A stretch of DNA of 30,780 nt from F23-D06 sp002392325 (GTDB taxonomy: Bacteria; Bacteroidota; Bacteroidia; Bacteroidales; WCHB1-69). Where the stretch lies: the NCBI GenBank assembly GCA_946624065.1, contig CAMORT010000028.1, positions 1 through 30,780 of the forward strand, read 5' to 3'. The stretch's first letter is position 1. Each line of letters starts with the position of its first letter. Below are positions 15,855-25,309 of the stretch, piece after piece. The translations under genes and the position numbers were made by a program. The notes below the pieces were generated by a model. That model ran no database searches and was not told where the DNA came from. It saw only the letters and a program-made list of their open reading frames with translations.

Positions 15855-15883
15855 TTGCCATAAAAAAATATTTTGTACATTTG
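15855..15883 (+). promoter_or_regulatory. Promoter of the lipoprotein gene at 15902
   Basis: TTG (15855-15857) and TACATTTG (15876-15883) are separated by 18 bases and match the Bacteroidetes -33/-7 pattern. The -7 box ends 18 bases before the ATG. It may also drive buk and nadK. Confidence 0.75.
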
Positions 15884-15901
15884 CAACCAAATTTTATTCC
15901 A

Positions 15902-16363
15902 ATGAAAAGAACACCTTTTTTCGCTTTTATAATGCTTGCCACGCTTGTCGGAATGCTGACCGGTTGCGAACGCTATGACATCGCTTCCATCACCATACAT
16001 CAGGACGCTTTCAACGACACCACCCGTCTTGTGAATTATACGGCCCAGGTTACCGACGACGGCGGCTGCGCCCGCTGCATCGAGGCCGGTTACTGCTTCA
16101 GCTACATCGATGCGGAACCTTCTCATACCTGTTTCTACTCCACCGTGGTCCCTATGGTCCGCGACTCCATGATGACATTCACCGACTCAACGAAATACCT
16201 CACTTTCCAATGGCAGCGCCAACTCCCCTTCATTGAAACCGCGGGAGGCGAAGGAGGCGAAGAAAACGACACCCTGCTCTATTTCTTCCGGTCGTATATC
16301 ACAACCAACGCAGGTACTTTCTACAGCGCTGTGGACACCGTCAAAGTGCCCCGTTCCTACTAA
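15902..16363 (+). CDS. Small lipoprotein, unknown function
   Basis: A 153-residue protein not assigned to a family. The N-terminal signal ends in the lipobox LTGC with lipid-bearing Cys22. The mature part starts ERYDIASITI and contains four further cysteines (GGCARCIEAGYC, and HTCFYS), which could form disulfides in the periplasm. The rest looks beta-rich, with TLLYFFRSYITTNAGTFYSAVDTV near the C-terminus resembling the strands of a small Ig-like or fibronectin-like domain. The ATG at 15902 was chosen because the signal peptide begins there and a promoter lies directly upstream. buk begins 26 bases after its stop. Confidence 0.85.
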   Translation: MKRTPFFAFIMLATLVGMLTGCERYDIASITIHQDAFNDTTRLVNYTAQVTDDGGCARCIEAGYCFSYIDAEPSHTCFYSTVVPMVRDSMMTFTDSTKYLTFQWQRQLPFIETAGGEGGEENDTLLYFFRSYITTNAGTFYSAVDTVKVPRSY

Positions 16364-16389
16364 GCTTATTTTAAATAAAACATCAAAAT

Positions 16390-17460
16390 ATGAAAAGAAT
16401 TCTTGCTATCAATCCCGGCTCCACTTCTACGAAAATCGCTATTTTCGAAGGCGACAAACAGATTTTTGTAAAAAACATCAAACACTCCACCGAGGAGTTG
16501 TCGGCATACGCCACCATCGCCGACCAGTTTGAATTTCGTAGAGATGTCATCATTGCCGAATTGAACAATGAAAATATTGATTTGCACTCCATCAACTTGG
16601 TAATGGGCCGTGGAGGACTGATAAAACCTTTAAAATCAGGTGTTTACAGAATAAACGACTTGATGAAAGAGCATCTGAAGATGGGTTACAACGGACAACA
16701 CGCCTGCAACCTGGGCGGTTTGATTGCCGACAGTTTGGCCAAAGTTATCGGTTTGAAAGAGGCCTTCATTGCCGATCCCGTTATCGTGGACGAGATGGAG
16801 GATGTGGCCCGCATCACGGGACACCCCGATTTTGAGCGCAAATCCATTTTCCACGCACTGAACCAGAAGGCCATCGCGCGCATGTACGCCAAGGACAACG
16901 GCAAAAAATACGAGGAACTGAACCTTATCGTATGCCACATGGGCGGAGGCGTGAGCGTGGGTGCTCACCGCCAGGGCCGTGTCATTGATGTGAACCAGGC
17001 ACTGGACGGCGAAGGTCCGTTCTCTCCGGAGCGTTCCGGCTCACTGCCCATGAACCAGTTCCTGAAGGCATGTTTCAGCGGCAAATACACGCAAGAGGAC
17101 ATGCAAAAGATTTTGGTCGGCAAAGGCGGTTATGTGGGTTATTTTGGCAGCAATGACGCTTTGGCCGTAGAAAAGGCCGCTATTGCCGGCGATCCGAAAG
17201 CCGAATTGCTGGAAGAGGCGTTCGCCTATCAGGTGGCCAAACAGATTGGCGAGAACGCCGTTGTGCTGAAAGGCAAGATTGACGCCATCATTCTCACTGG
17301 CGGCATCGCCTACGGCAAACCTGTCATCCGCCGCATCAAGAATTACATCGAATGGATTGCTCCGGTGGCCGTGTATCCCGGCGAGGACGAGATGGCCGCT
17401 ATGGCGCTGAACGCCAACATGATCCTGAATGGCGAGGTGGAAGTTCAAGACTACAAATAA
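16390..17460 (+). CDS. buk: Butyrate kinase
   Basis: A 356-residue acetokinase-family enzyme that interconverts butyryl phosphate plus ADP with butyrate plus ATP, giving ATP in fermentation. The phosphate-binding opening ILAINPGSTSTKIAIF, the substrate region VMGRGGLIKPL, the LIVCHMGGGVSVGAH motif and the ILTGGIAYGKP adenosine motif are all intact. The length matches Buk rather than acetate kinase (about 400). Branched-chain acyl phosphates are an alternative substrate. The usual partner phosphotransbutyrylase (ptb) is not in this window. Its stop codon overlaps the start of nadK (TAATG). Confidence 0.95.
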   Translation: MKRILAINPGSTSTKIAIFEGDKQIFVKNIKHSTEELSAYATIADQFEFRRDVIIAELNNENIDLHSINLVMGRGGLIKPLKSGVYRINDLMKEHLKMGYNGQHACNLGGLIADSLAKVIGLKEAFIADPVIVDEMEDVARITGHPDFERKSIFHALNQKAIARMYAKDNGKKYEELNLIVCHMGGGVSVGAHRQGRVIDVNQALDGEGPFSPERSGSLPMNQFLKACFSGKYTQEDMQKILVGKGGYVGYFGSNDALAVEKAAIAGDPKAELLEEAFAYQVAKQIGENAVVLKGKIDAIILTGGIAYGKPVIRRIKNYIEWIAPVAVYPGEDEMAAMALNANMILNGEVEVQDYK

Positions 17461-18320
17461 TGAAAATCGCACTCTACTGCCGGCAACGCGGTGAGGAAGA
17501 GTTCATCCATACCGTAATCCAATTCCTCACCGAGGAGCATTACGAGATTATCGTTCACGGCAATTATCCCTCCGGGGATAGTTGCCTTGAGCATTTTTAC
17601 ACCCATCAGGATTTGGCCGACCGGATGCCCGTTGACTATATGGTTTCCATTGGCGGCGACGGTTCCTTCATTGACGCCGCCAACTTGGTGGGCGACTTGA
17701 ACATACCCTTAGTGGGCATCAACACCGGCCGTATCGGATTCCTTTCCGGCATACGGAAAGAGAATTTCCGGGAGTGTTTCCAATTGCTGAAACGGCACCA
17801 ATACTCGCTTGAGGAACGGTCGTTGCTACATGTAGAGAGCAGTGAGCCGCTTGCTCTTTCGCATTCGTTTGTCATCAACGACATCACGGTGCGGGCCACC
17901 GATGCCGATGCCATTAACGCCATCACCGTATGGGCGAGAGAACAGAAGATTAACACCTACTGGGCCGACGGGCTGATTATCGCCACTCCCACCGGTTCCA
18001 CCGCCTACTCCATGAGTTGCGGCGGTCCCATCCTGCATCCGCAAAGTGATGTGCAGGTGCTCACCCCCATCGCCTCCCACTCCCTCAGCGTGCGCCCCCT
18101 CGTCATCCCCGCCGACACCGACCTGACCATTGAGGTGAGCAGCCGTGCCGGTTACTACTCTTTAGCACTTGACACAGAGCGACTTGTAGTTCCCGACAAA
18201 ATCAAACTGCTTATCCGCAAAGAGCATTTTCACATCCGCACGGTGCTCTTTGAAAACACCAATTTCTTCGACATCATACGCGAGAAACTGCTCTGGGGGC
18301 TGGATAAGCGAAACGGCTGA
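17460..18320 (+). CDS. nadK: NAD kinase
   Basis: A 286-residue cytoplasmic enzyme that phosphorylates NAD to NADP. The catalytic GGDGSFI motif lies near residues 65-71, and the NTGRIGFLSG and TPTGSTAYSMSCGGPI motifs that bind NAD are intact. The start is the ATG overlapping the buk stop in TAATG, which indicates translational coupling; an upstream in-frame start inside buk was not used. The link between buk and nadK is likely operonic rather than biochemical. Confidence 0.96.
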   Translation: MKIALYCRQRGEEEFIHTVIQFLTEEHYEIIVHGNYPSGDSCLEHFYTHQDLADRMPVDYMVSIGGDGSFIDAANLVGDLNIPLVGINTGRIGFLSGIRKENFRECFQLLKRHQYSLEERSLLHVESSEPLALSHSFVINDITVRATDADAINAITVWAREQKINTYWADGLIIATPTGSTAYSMSCGGPILHPQSDVQVLTPIASHSLSVRPLVIPADTDLTIEVSSRAGYYSLALDTERLVVPDKIKLLIRKEHFHIRTVLFENTNFFDIIREKLLWGLDKRNG

Positions 18321-18407
18321 AAAAAGCCCTTGAAAAGCACGCCGTTATGAACAAATTTTTGTTTATTTTTTAAAAAAGACAAAGAAAATCCTTGCTTGTT
18401 TTAATGG

Positions 18408-18415
18408 TATTTTTG
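18408..18415 (+). promoter_or_regulatory. -7 box before ftsQ
   Basis: TATTTTTG lies 28 bases before the ftsQ ATG in the 123-base gap after nadK. TTG triplets occur at 18392 and 18396 but are closer than the usual spacing, so the -33 element is uncertain. Confidence 0.5.
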
Positions 18416-18443
18416 TGGCTAATTATTAAAGTTTTTAGCCTAA

Positions 18444-19196
18444 ATGAGGTATTTTAAAGCAATAACCCGTATCTTTCTGGTTGTCAGCGTTTTGACTATT
18501 GTCATTATCGCAATGGTCAAGATACCTCAGCGGCGTTGTGAAACCATTCAGGTCACGCCGCACACCGCAAATCAAAGCGTGCTGCTCACCCAACAGGATG
18601 TGGAGCAGTTGCTCGCCACTCATGAGATTGAGATTGTCGGGAAAAAAATCAAGGATGTGGACCTCACCAAGGTGTCGGAACTTCTCGTGAAGAACCCTTA
18701 TATCCGGAAAATCAATTTCATCCATTTCGCGGGCAAGCGGTTGTTGATCGACTACGATTTGCGCAACATTGTCATGCATGTGTTTGACAAAGAGGGCAAG
18801 CAGTATTTTGTGGATGACGAAGGTGCGTTGGTGCCCTACACCTCCAAAATGAAGGATTTTCTGATTATCGCCAACGGCAACATCCGCCAGACCTACAAAC
18901 CGGGTACTACCGTCGCCAACGAGTTGCAGCAAGTGCTGAATGTGGTCCACAAGATTTTGGCTGATGAGTTTTACACCGCGCAGTTCCGGCAGATTTATGT
19001 CAACGAGCAGCGCCAACTGGAACTGGTGTCCACCATCGGCAACCAGATCATCCTGTTCGGTTCCGACAGCGACACCGATGAGAAGCTGGACAACTTGAGA
19101 GTAATTTACAAAGAAGGTCTTTCCCGCAAAGGGTATGACACATACACGATGCTGGATGCCCGATACAAAAACAGAATAATCGCAAAAAGAAAATAA
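18444..19196 (+). CDS. ftsQ: Cell division protein FtsQ
   Basis: A 250-residue bitopic divisome protein: short cytoplasmic N-terminus, one membrane helix (about 9-25), then a periplasmic POTRA-like domain (about 35-105) and beta domain. The segments LTQQDVEQLLATHEIEIVGK and LLVKNPYIRKINFIHFAGKRL are typical of Bacteroidetes FtsQ, which is divergent from the proteobacterial form. Identity rests on these plus its place directly before ftsA and ftsZ. It is preceded by nadK rather than the mur genes that commonly flank it. Confidence 0.9.
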   Translation: MRYFKAITRIFLVVSVLTIVIIAMVKIPQRRCETIQVTPHTANQSVLLTQQDVEQLLATHEIEIVGKKIKDVDLTKVSELLVKNPYIRKINFIHFAGKRLLIDYDLRNIVMHVFDKEGKQYFVDDEGALVPYTSKMKDFLIIANGNIRQTYKPGTTVANELQQVLNVVHKILADEFYTAQFRQIYVNEQRQLELVSTIGNQIILFGSDSDTDEKLDNLRVIYKEGLSRKGYDTYTMLDARYKNRIIAKRK

Positions 19197-19221
19197 CAAA
19201 ACAAGGAAAAACAAGGATATT

Positions 19222-20577
19222 ATGGATAAAACTTCTACGAATAACGGCATGGTGGTGGGCCTTGACATCGGTACAACAAAAATCGCCACTGTAATAGGTT
19301 TTCGTAACGACAACGGACAGATAGAGGTAGTGGGCTATGGCAAGAGCGAGTCCAGCGGCGTGGAGTTCGGTGAAATCAAGAATATCCTCAAAACCACAGA
19401 AGGCATCACCCTTTCCAAAGACATTGCCACCCAGCGCTCCAACCAGGAGATTGAGTCGGTATATGCCGGCATTGCCGGTCATCACATCAAGACCAGCAAA
19501 TACAACCACATACTTTACCGTCACGGTCTGGAAGAACCCATCAGCAAGGAGGAGATCGAGCAGTTGAAGAAGGATGTGTTCAAAGTGACCTTGAACCCCG
19601 GGGAGGAGATTATCGATGTGATTCCCCAGCGCTACCAGATTGACCATTCACGCGAGACGCTTGACCCGGTTGGCGAGCTCGGCAATGAGGTCATCGGCCT
19701 GTATCAAATCATCACCGGCAATGTGCGTGAAATCAGCAAAATCGTAAAATGCGTGAATGACGCCGGTTTGGAAGTCCGCGACATCGTACTCGAACCCATC
19801 GCATCCGGTTTGGCCTGCCTGAGCGAGGATGAGAAAAAAGAGGGTGTGGTGCTGGTTGACATCGGCGGTGGAACCACCGACATGGTCATCTTTGTGGACG
19901 GCAACCCTGTTTTCACCAAAGTGATCCCTATCGGCGGAAACATCATCACCAAAGACATTTCGCAAGTGTGCCATATCTCGGAAGATGTGGCTGAGCAACT
20001 GAAAATACGTTACGGCACCTGTGTGGTGGAGAAGAGCAACGCCAACAACATCATCACCATTCCCAGACCGTACGGGCAAGACGCCATCCAGATCAGCGAA
20101 TACAACTTGGCTCAGATTATATACTGCCGTGTGCAGGAGGAGATTATCAACATCGTCAAGAACGAGATTGAGAATTCCGGATACAAGGACCGTCTTTTTG
20201 CCGGTCTCGTGCTCACCGGCGGTGGCGCCAACCTCCGCAACATCCGTGAGTTGTGCCAGTTCTCCATGCAGTTGCCCGTGCGCATAGGCGTGCCTGGTGC
20301 CAGTTTCGCGCACAACATCCCCACCGAACTCAAGCACCCCATGTTTGCCACTGCTCTCGGATTGCTCAAGTTCGGCATTGAGACGGAAAACATCACCACG
20401 GCTCCAGTTGCCCATGAGACGAAAGACGACAGTGAGAAAAGCGGCAGCGGACTCTTCGGCGGCAAACGCAAAAAAGAGCCCAAAGTCAAAACCGCAAAAG
20501 AGAAAGACCCCAACAAAGTCAATATTTTCGAAAAGATTCCAGGATATCTCAAAGACCTCCTGGAAAGCATATCCTAA
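19222..20577 (+). CDS. ftsA: Cell division protein FtsA
   Basis: A 451-residue actin-like ATPase that anchors FtsZ to the membrane. The phosphate-1 motif GLDIGTTKIATVIG is near residues 13-26, the phosphate-2 motif VDIGGGTTDMVIF near 213-225, and the adenosine motif LTGGGANLRNIRE near 331-343. The SHS2/1C subdomain lies between about 85 and 165. The C-terminus has a Lys-rich linker (about 410-435) and a final amphipathic segment (NIFEKIPGYLKDLLESIS) that serves as membrane anchor. It is 25 bases after ftsQ and 44 before ftsZ. Confidence 0.97.
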   Translation: MDKTSTNNGMVVGLDIGTTKIATVIGFRNDNGQIEVVGYGKSESSGVEFGEIKNILKTTEGITLSKDIATQRSNQEIESVYAGIAGHHIKTSKYNHILYRHGLEEPISKEEIEQLKKDVFKVTLNPGEEIIDVIPQRYQIDHSRETLDPVGELGNEVIGLYQIITGNVREISKIVKCVNDAGLEVRDIVLEPIASGLACLSEDEKKEGVVLVDIGGGTTDMVIFVDGNPVFTKVIPIGGNIITKDISQVCHISEDVAEQLKIRYGTCVVEKSNANNIITIPRPYGQDAIQISEYNLAQIIYCRVQEEIINIVKNEIENSGYKDRLFAGLVLTGGGANLRNIRELCQFSMQLPVRIGVPGASFAHNIPTELKHPMFATALGLLKFGIETENITTAPVAHETKDDSEKSGSGLFGGKRKKEPKVKTAKEKDPNKVNIFEKIPGYLKDLLESIS

Positions 20578-20621
20578 CCTGACCAAACCTAAGTAAGAAT
20601 AATAAAAAACCATTCATAATT

Positions 20622-21965
20622 ATGACAGATAAAATTAATTTCACACCGGATTATGGCGAAAAAGCCAGCCCTTCATCCATCATCAAAGTCATTGGTGTTG
20701 GCGGTGGCGGCAGCAATGCTGTAAAACACATGTACAGCGAAGGCATCGTAGGTGTTGACTTCCTGATTTGCAATACGGACCGTGGCCACCTGGAAAGCAC
20801 GCCCGTGCCCGACAAACTGTTATTAGGCAACGGCTTGGGCGCCGGAGCACAACCCGAAGTTGCACGCCAATACGCCATGGAAAGCAAAGAACGGATCCAA
20901 GAGTTCATCGGAAAGGAAACCCGCATGCTCTTCATCACCGCCGGTATGGGTAAAGGCACCGGCACCGGTGCTTCCCCCGTCATCGCTGAAATAGCGCACG
21001 ACATGGGCATTCTCACCATCGGTGTGGTCACCACCCCCTTCAAATTTGAAGGTGCGGAACGCACACGACTGGCCAACGAGGGTATCAACGAACTGTCCAA
21101 ACATGTGGACTCCCTCATCACCATCAAAAACCAAAATGTGATCAAGTACTACAACGATGAGGATTTGGACAGCGCATTCGGATATGCCGATGATGTCCTC
21201 AAAAACGCCGTGAAGTGCATCGCTGAGTTGATCACCGTGAACTACGCCCAGAATGTGGACTTCAACGATGTTCAAACCATCATGAAAGACAGCGGAAAAG
21301 CCATGCTCGGCTTGGCAGTCGCCCAAGGCGAAAACCGCGTTGAGAAAGTGGTTCAAGACGCTCTGGATTGTCCGTTATTGGACGAAAACGCCATCTCCGA
21401 AGCACAGAACTTCCTGTTCTTCATCAGTTATGGTCCCGACAAGAAACTCAAAATGTCGGAATTGGACAGTCTCACCGAGAAATTCGAGAAAATCCAAAGC
21501 CGCAACGCCCGTGTTATCTGGGGACGCGGTTTGGACGAGAGTCTGGGCGAGTCCATCAAACTTTCGGTCATCGTTACCAATTTCAATTCCAAAGCTGAAC
21601 CCAAACAAGAACGCACAATCGTGTTCAATGAGGAGAAGAAAAATGAGGTTATCTTCACCCAAGATACACCTAATAACGACATTGACAACCTCATTCCCAA
21701 CGTGAGCGCCCAACCAGCCGCACAAACCAACAACATGCCCGAAGACCCTTTCGCTTTCGAGCAGAACAGACCGGCTGGCCCTCAAAAAATAAAAGATGAC
21801 GGCGATATCTTTTCCAATTTCGATATCGTAACCCAAACTCCTGCCATCAACCGGTACAAAATCATGGAGTCTTCCGCTCCCACGGAAACCATGACCATGA
21901 ACTTCCAACCGATGTATGAAGGGAACAACGATATAAGAGAACTCTTTACTGATCTCGCTGACTAA
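20622..21965 (+). CDS. ftsZ: Cell division protein FtsZ
   Basis: A 447-residue tubulin-like GTPase that forms the Z-ring. GVGGGGSNAV is at residues 25-34 and the tubulin signature GMGKGTGTGASP at 108-119; the second position is Met-Gly-Lys rather than the common Gly-Gly, as seen in some Bacteroidetes. The T7 catalytic loop NVDFNDVQTIM is near 210-220. After residue about 325 a long, poorly conserved Asn/Pro-rich linker leads to a short C-terminal peptide. An intrinsic terminator follows directly, so ftsZ ends the ftsQAZ unit. Confidence 0.97.
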   Translation: MTDKINFTPDYGEKASPSSIIKVIGVGGGGSNAVKHMYSEGIVGVDFLICNTDRGHLESTPVPDKLLLGNGLGAGAQPEVARQYAMESKERIQEFIGKETRMLFITAGMGKGTGTGASPVIAEIAHDMGILTIGVVTTPFKFEGAERTRLANEGINELSKHVDSLITIKNQNVIKYYNDEDLDSAFGYADDVLKNAVKCIAELITVNYAQNVDFNDVQTIMKDSGKAMLGLAVAQGENRVEKVVQDALDCPLLDENAISEAQNFLFFISYGPDKKLKMSELDSLTEKFEKIQSRNARVIWGRGLDESLGESIKLSVIVTNFNSKAEPKQERTIVFNEEKKNEVIFTQDTPNNDIDNLIPNVSAQPAAQTNNMPEDPFAFEQNRPAGPQKIKDDGDIFSNFDIVTQTPAINRYKIMESSAPTETMTMNFQPMYEGNNDIRELFTDLAD

Positions 21966-21987
21966 AAGTAATAATTATCTATGAAAA

Positions 21988-22017
21988 AAACAGCATCCGA
22001 ATGGATGCTGTTTTTTT
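21988..22017. terminator. Bidirectional terminator after ftsZ
   Basis: CAGCATCC (21991-21998) and GGATGCTG (22003-22010) form an 8-bp stem, extended by A-T pairs, with a GAAT loop; A-run upstream and T-run 22011-22017. It serves ftsZ (plus) and the convergent beta-helix gene (minus), which ends at 22020. Confidence 0.9.
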
Positions 22018-22019
22018 GT

Positions 22020-23975
22020 TTATCGCTTGCCTTTCAACTGGAAATTCTTGAACTCCCGGTTGTCCTGCGACCCTTTGAACATCAAGTGCGGGCGATTGCG
22101 CACCCGACAATCTTTCATAATCACATCATTGTTGCTGCCGGTGAAACTCAACTGGCGCTTGGGATCGCAAGGGATGAATAAGGAACCTTTATACACCGCA
22201 TGATTGTCGATGAAATAGAAGATGTCATCGGAACAATTCAGATATATATTACAATTCTTGTAGGTCCTTTTGGCGCTGTTTTGCGCGGAAGTGTAGCGCA
22301 CATGGCCCAATGTACAGCGCTCAAACACAATAGTATAGGCCTCGTTGGCATTCACATTGTAGTTCAGGCGCGAATTGGAAACCTTAATGACATCCTTGGC
22401 AGAATAGCGCAAATTCAAATGCAGACTGGCGGGATACTTGTACTTGGTTTCAGCTTGCGCGATTTTCGCATCGGCAACCGGGATGATATCCAAATGACTG
22501 ATATCACATTGGTATCCCTGGCCCAACTTCACATAACGGTTGGAGAGGTACAAATCCGCCGCATGGCCACTGCCCGAATAATTGAATTTCAAACCATTAA
22601 TGATCAGTTTGTTAAGGGAATAAATCACATTTTCCTTCTCTTGTTTGGTCTTGGGATTGAAAATGACAAACTGGTTCACATCATCCGGCACATTTACGGT
22701 CATATTCTTAATGGTGACATTCGGCCAGCATTTTTTTGCCAATTCGGGACGGGTATTGGCAGGTCCATCCAATTTTCCAGCAGAAACAAGGAAATAACGA
22801 CTGGACGAAGCATCAAACACACAATCCTCTATCTTTAGCTCGAAAGGAGTATAAGCATTGTAGGAGGGCTCCAACAAAACCGGAACAAAATTCACAAAAC
22901 GGCATTTTTTATAGGACAATGTGCCATATAAAGACGAAAACTGATTGTAAAGATTGCTGAACTTGCAACTTTTCATCTCCACATCCCTACCATAACAGTG
23001 TATGTCGAACCTATTAAGGTCGCACTCCTGCAATGTGGCCATATTGATATTGTTGGTGCCGAAAATCCCCCATTTGGCATGTCCCACGAGGCGGACAAAA
23101 CGGCTGTTCCACACATTATTCATCAGGATTCCATAACCATAATAGTCGCTGCGCGAGTAAGTTCCATCGATGGTGACATTCTCAAACAACACATTGGTGC
23201 AGTTACTGATATCGAAAACAGCGTCTGCGGTGAGCTTGCTGTCAGGAGTCTTGACGGTGATGTTGCGGAATTGCAAATTGTTTTGCTGACTGATGGAGAA
23301 CAGCATTACCTTGTAAGTGTTGCCCTCATCACGCAGAAATGTAAGATTCTGTATCACAACAGGTTTCTCATCCTCGTCCATGGCACAAAGGGTGCATTTG
23401 GGATCGGAATACGCATTATTATAGGGTGCGACCGTATTGTTGCGGCTCAATCCGTCACAAATGAGCAGGATATCGCGGCGAGTAGCGGCGTAGTTGTGCC
23501 CTTCGCGCTTCTCCACCCAAGGGTTCTGGTCCTCTATCGTCAGCTGATAAAGGCCCATTGCCAGTTCGGGGACCGAAGAAAAATCCTCCCCGTCTAGCAA
23601 TGACTTGTCAATGGTTATACTCTTTGCGGATTGTTTGCGCTCAAAAAGATAGGTCAATTTGCTTTTGTTGCGGACACGCAGACGCAATCCCTTGAAATCG
23701 GAAACCCGGCCCAGAGGGATGCGTTGCGATGTTTTGGTCACCTCAATGGTCAGCGTGTCAATCCCACTATAATCCACATCCACATCCGCTTTCAGCGCAG
23801 CTATATGCGTCTTATAGAGCACTTCGTAGCGTTCCGAATCAGATTGGGCTTCAAAAAGGCCGAAATCTATCGGAGACAACGACTGGCTCTTTGCGGAATC
23901 GGACTGGTTTTGTGCCAAAACGGGCAACTTCATGAACAGAAACAACAGCAAAATAATGACAACTGATTTCTTCAT
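22020..23975 (-). CDS. Secreted right-handed beta-helix-like protein
   Basis: A 651-residue protein. The start at 23975 gives a clean signal peptide, MKKSVVIILLLF..., with probable cleavage after VLAQ. The mature protein has many short strands with regularly spaced Asn, Cys and hydrophobic positions (NCTNVLFENVTIDG, CKFSNLYNQ, YKKCRFVNFVP, IEDCVFDASS), the pattern of a right-handed parallel beta-helix as in pectate-lyase-like and polysaccharide-processing proteins. No catalytic motif could be assigned. It is the last gene of a minus-strand block, 23 bases after a UDP-sugar dehydrogenase, which suggests a role in surface or extracellular polysaccharide handling. The substrate is unknown. Confidence 0.75.
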   Translation of the reverse strand: MKKSVVIILLLFLFMKLPVLAQNQSDSAKSQSLSPIDFGLFEAQSDSERYEVLYKTHIAALKADVDVDYSGIDTLTIEVTKTSQRIPLGRVSDFKGLRLRVRNKSKLTYLFERKQSAKSITIDKSLLDGEDFSSVPELAMGLYQLTIEDQNPWVEKREGHNYAATRRDILLICDGLSRNNTVAPYNNAYSDPKCTLCAMDEDEKPVVIQNLTFLRDEGNTYKVMLFSISQQNNLQFRNITVKTPDSKLTADAVFDISNCTNVLFENVTIDGTYSRSDYYGYGILMNNVWNSRFVRLVGHAKWGIFGTNNINMATLQECDLNRFDIHCYGRDVEMKSCKFSNLYNQFSSLYGTLSYKKCRFVNFVPVLLEPSYNAYTPFELKIEDCVFDASSSRYFLVSAGKLDGPANTRPELAKKCWPNVTIKNMTVNVPDDVNQFVIFNPKTKQEKENVIYSLNKLIINGLKFNYSGSGHAADLYLSNRYVKLGQGYQCDISHLDIIPVADAKIAQAETKYKYPASLHLNLRYSAKDVIKVSNSRLNYNVNANEAYTIVFERCTLGHVRYTSAQNSAKRTYKNCNIYLNCSDDIFYFIDNHAVYKGSLFIPCDPKRQLSFTGSNNDVIMKDCRVRNRPHLMFKGSQDNREFKNFQLKGKR

Positions 23976-23998
23976 AGAAAAATGCACTAATTCAACGA

Positions 23999-25276
23999 TC
24001 ACAATCGGGCATCCACAACCTCACGCGGGAGAACCCCTTTCACATCATACACCACGCCGCCTTCCTTGACGAGGGCACGCACATCCATGTCAAGAAACTC
24101 CTTGTGCGCCACTGCCAATATGATGGCATCGTACTTAGACTCTTGAATTTTGTCCTTTGAATTCTTAACCTCGATTCCGTACTCATGTTTCACATGCTCC
24201 GCATTCGCCCAAGGGTCGTAAACCGTAATATTGTCCGTATATTCTTCCAATGTATGATAGATGTCCACCACTTTCGTATTGCGGATATCGGGGCAGTTCT
24301 CTTTGAATGTAATTCCCAAAATAAGAATCTTGGAGTCCTTCACCATCACACCCTTCTTGTTCATACACTTGATGGTTTGATTGGCCACATACGCGCCCAT
24401 GCCGTCGTTCAAACGGCGCGCATTGCTCATCACACGAGGCAAAACGCCATATACCTGGGCCTTCTGGATGAGATAATAAGGATCCACTGAGATGCAGTGC
24501 CCGCCCACAAGACCGGGGCTGAGTTTGATGAAATTCCACTTGCTGGCGGCGGCCTCAATCACATCGTGCGTGTCAATGCCCATCGCGTTGAAAATCTTGG
24601 CCAGTTCGTTCATGAAGGCGATATTCACATCGCGCTGGGAGTTCTCGATGATTTTGGAGGCTTCAGCCACTTTTATGCTGGGTGCCTTATGCGTGCCGTT
24701 CACCAGCACGGAGTTGTACACCTCATCCACCAAGTCGGCGATTTCGGGTTTAGAACCGGAAGTCACCTTCTTGATTTTCTCCACTGTATGCTGCTTGTCG
24801 CCCGGATTGATACGCTCAGGACTATATCCGGCATAAAAATCCACATTGAACTTGAGTCCGGAGACCTTCTCCACCACAGGAAGACACTCCTCTTCCGTAA
24901 CACCGGGATAAACGGTGGACTCATACACCACCACATCACCCTTGGAAATCACCTTGCCGACGGTTTCAGACGCGCCCCAAAGCGGTTTGAGGTCCGGACG
25001 GTTGTTCTCGTCCACCGGAGTGGGAACCGCCACCACATAGAAATTGCAATCCCGAATATCGTCCAAACACGTTGTGCAACGGAAACCGTGTTTTTCAATG
25101 GCCTCCTGCAAAAGAGCGTCATCCACTTCCAATGTGGCGTCATGGCCTTGCATCAAGGCATCCACACGCGATTGGTTCATGTCGAAACCAACCGTGGGGT
25201 ATTTTGTGGAAAAGAGGCGGGCCAATGGGAGTCCCACATATCCCAACCCTATTACAGCAATCTTCAAATTATTCAT
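23999..25276 (-). CDS. UDP-N-acetylhexosamine-type nucleotide-sugar dehydrogenase
   Basis: A 425-residue NAD-dependent UDP-sugar 6-dehydrogenase of the WbpO/TviB (UDP-GlcNAc/GalNAc) type, making uronic-acid amino sugars for surface polysaccharide. The Rossmann motif IAVIGLGYVGLPLA is near 5-18, the VPTPVDENNRPDL segment near 84-96, ESTVYPG near 119-125, and the catalytic Cys261 in GGHCISVDPYY. The C-terminal domain carries ITFKENCPDIRNTKVVDI. The GGHC form and length fit this group better than UDP-glucose dehydrogenase, which is the next gene upstream. The exact hexosamine cannot be told from sequence. Confidence 0.9.
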   Translation of the reverse strand: MNNLKIAVIGLGYVGLPLARLFSTKYPTVGFDMNQSRVDALMQGHDATLEVDDALLQEAIEKHGFRCTTCLDDIRDCNFYVVAVPTPVDENNRPDLKPLWGASETVGKVISKGDVVVYESTVYPGVTEEECLPVVEKVSGLKFNVDFYAGYSPERINPGDKQHTVEKIKKVTSGSKPEIADLVDEVYNSVLVNGTHKAPSIKVAEASKIIENSQRDVNIAFMNELAKIFNAMGIDTHDVIEAAASKWNFIKLSPGLVGGHCISVDPYYLIQKAQVYGVLPRVMSNARRLNDGMGAYVANQTIKCMNKKGVMVKDSKILILGITFKENCPDIRNTKVVDIYHTLEEYTDNITVYDPWANAEHVKHEYGIEVKNSKDKIQESKYDAIILAVAHKEFLDMDVRALVKEGGVVYDVKGVLPREVVDARL

Positions 25277-25309
25277 AATCAGGTTTTTATAGTTGTTTTA
25301 TGTAATTTA

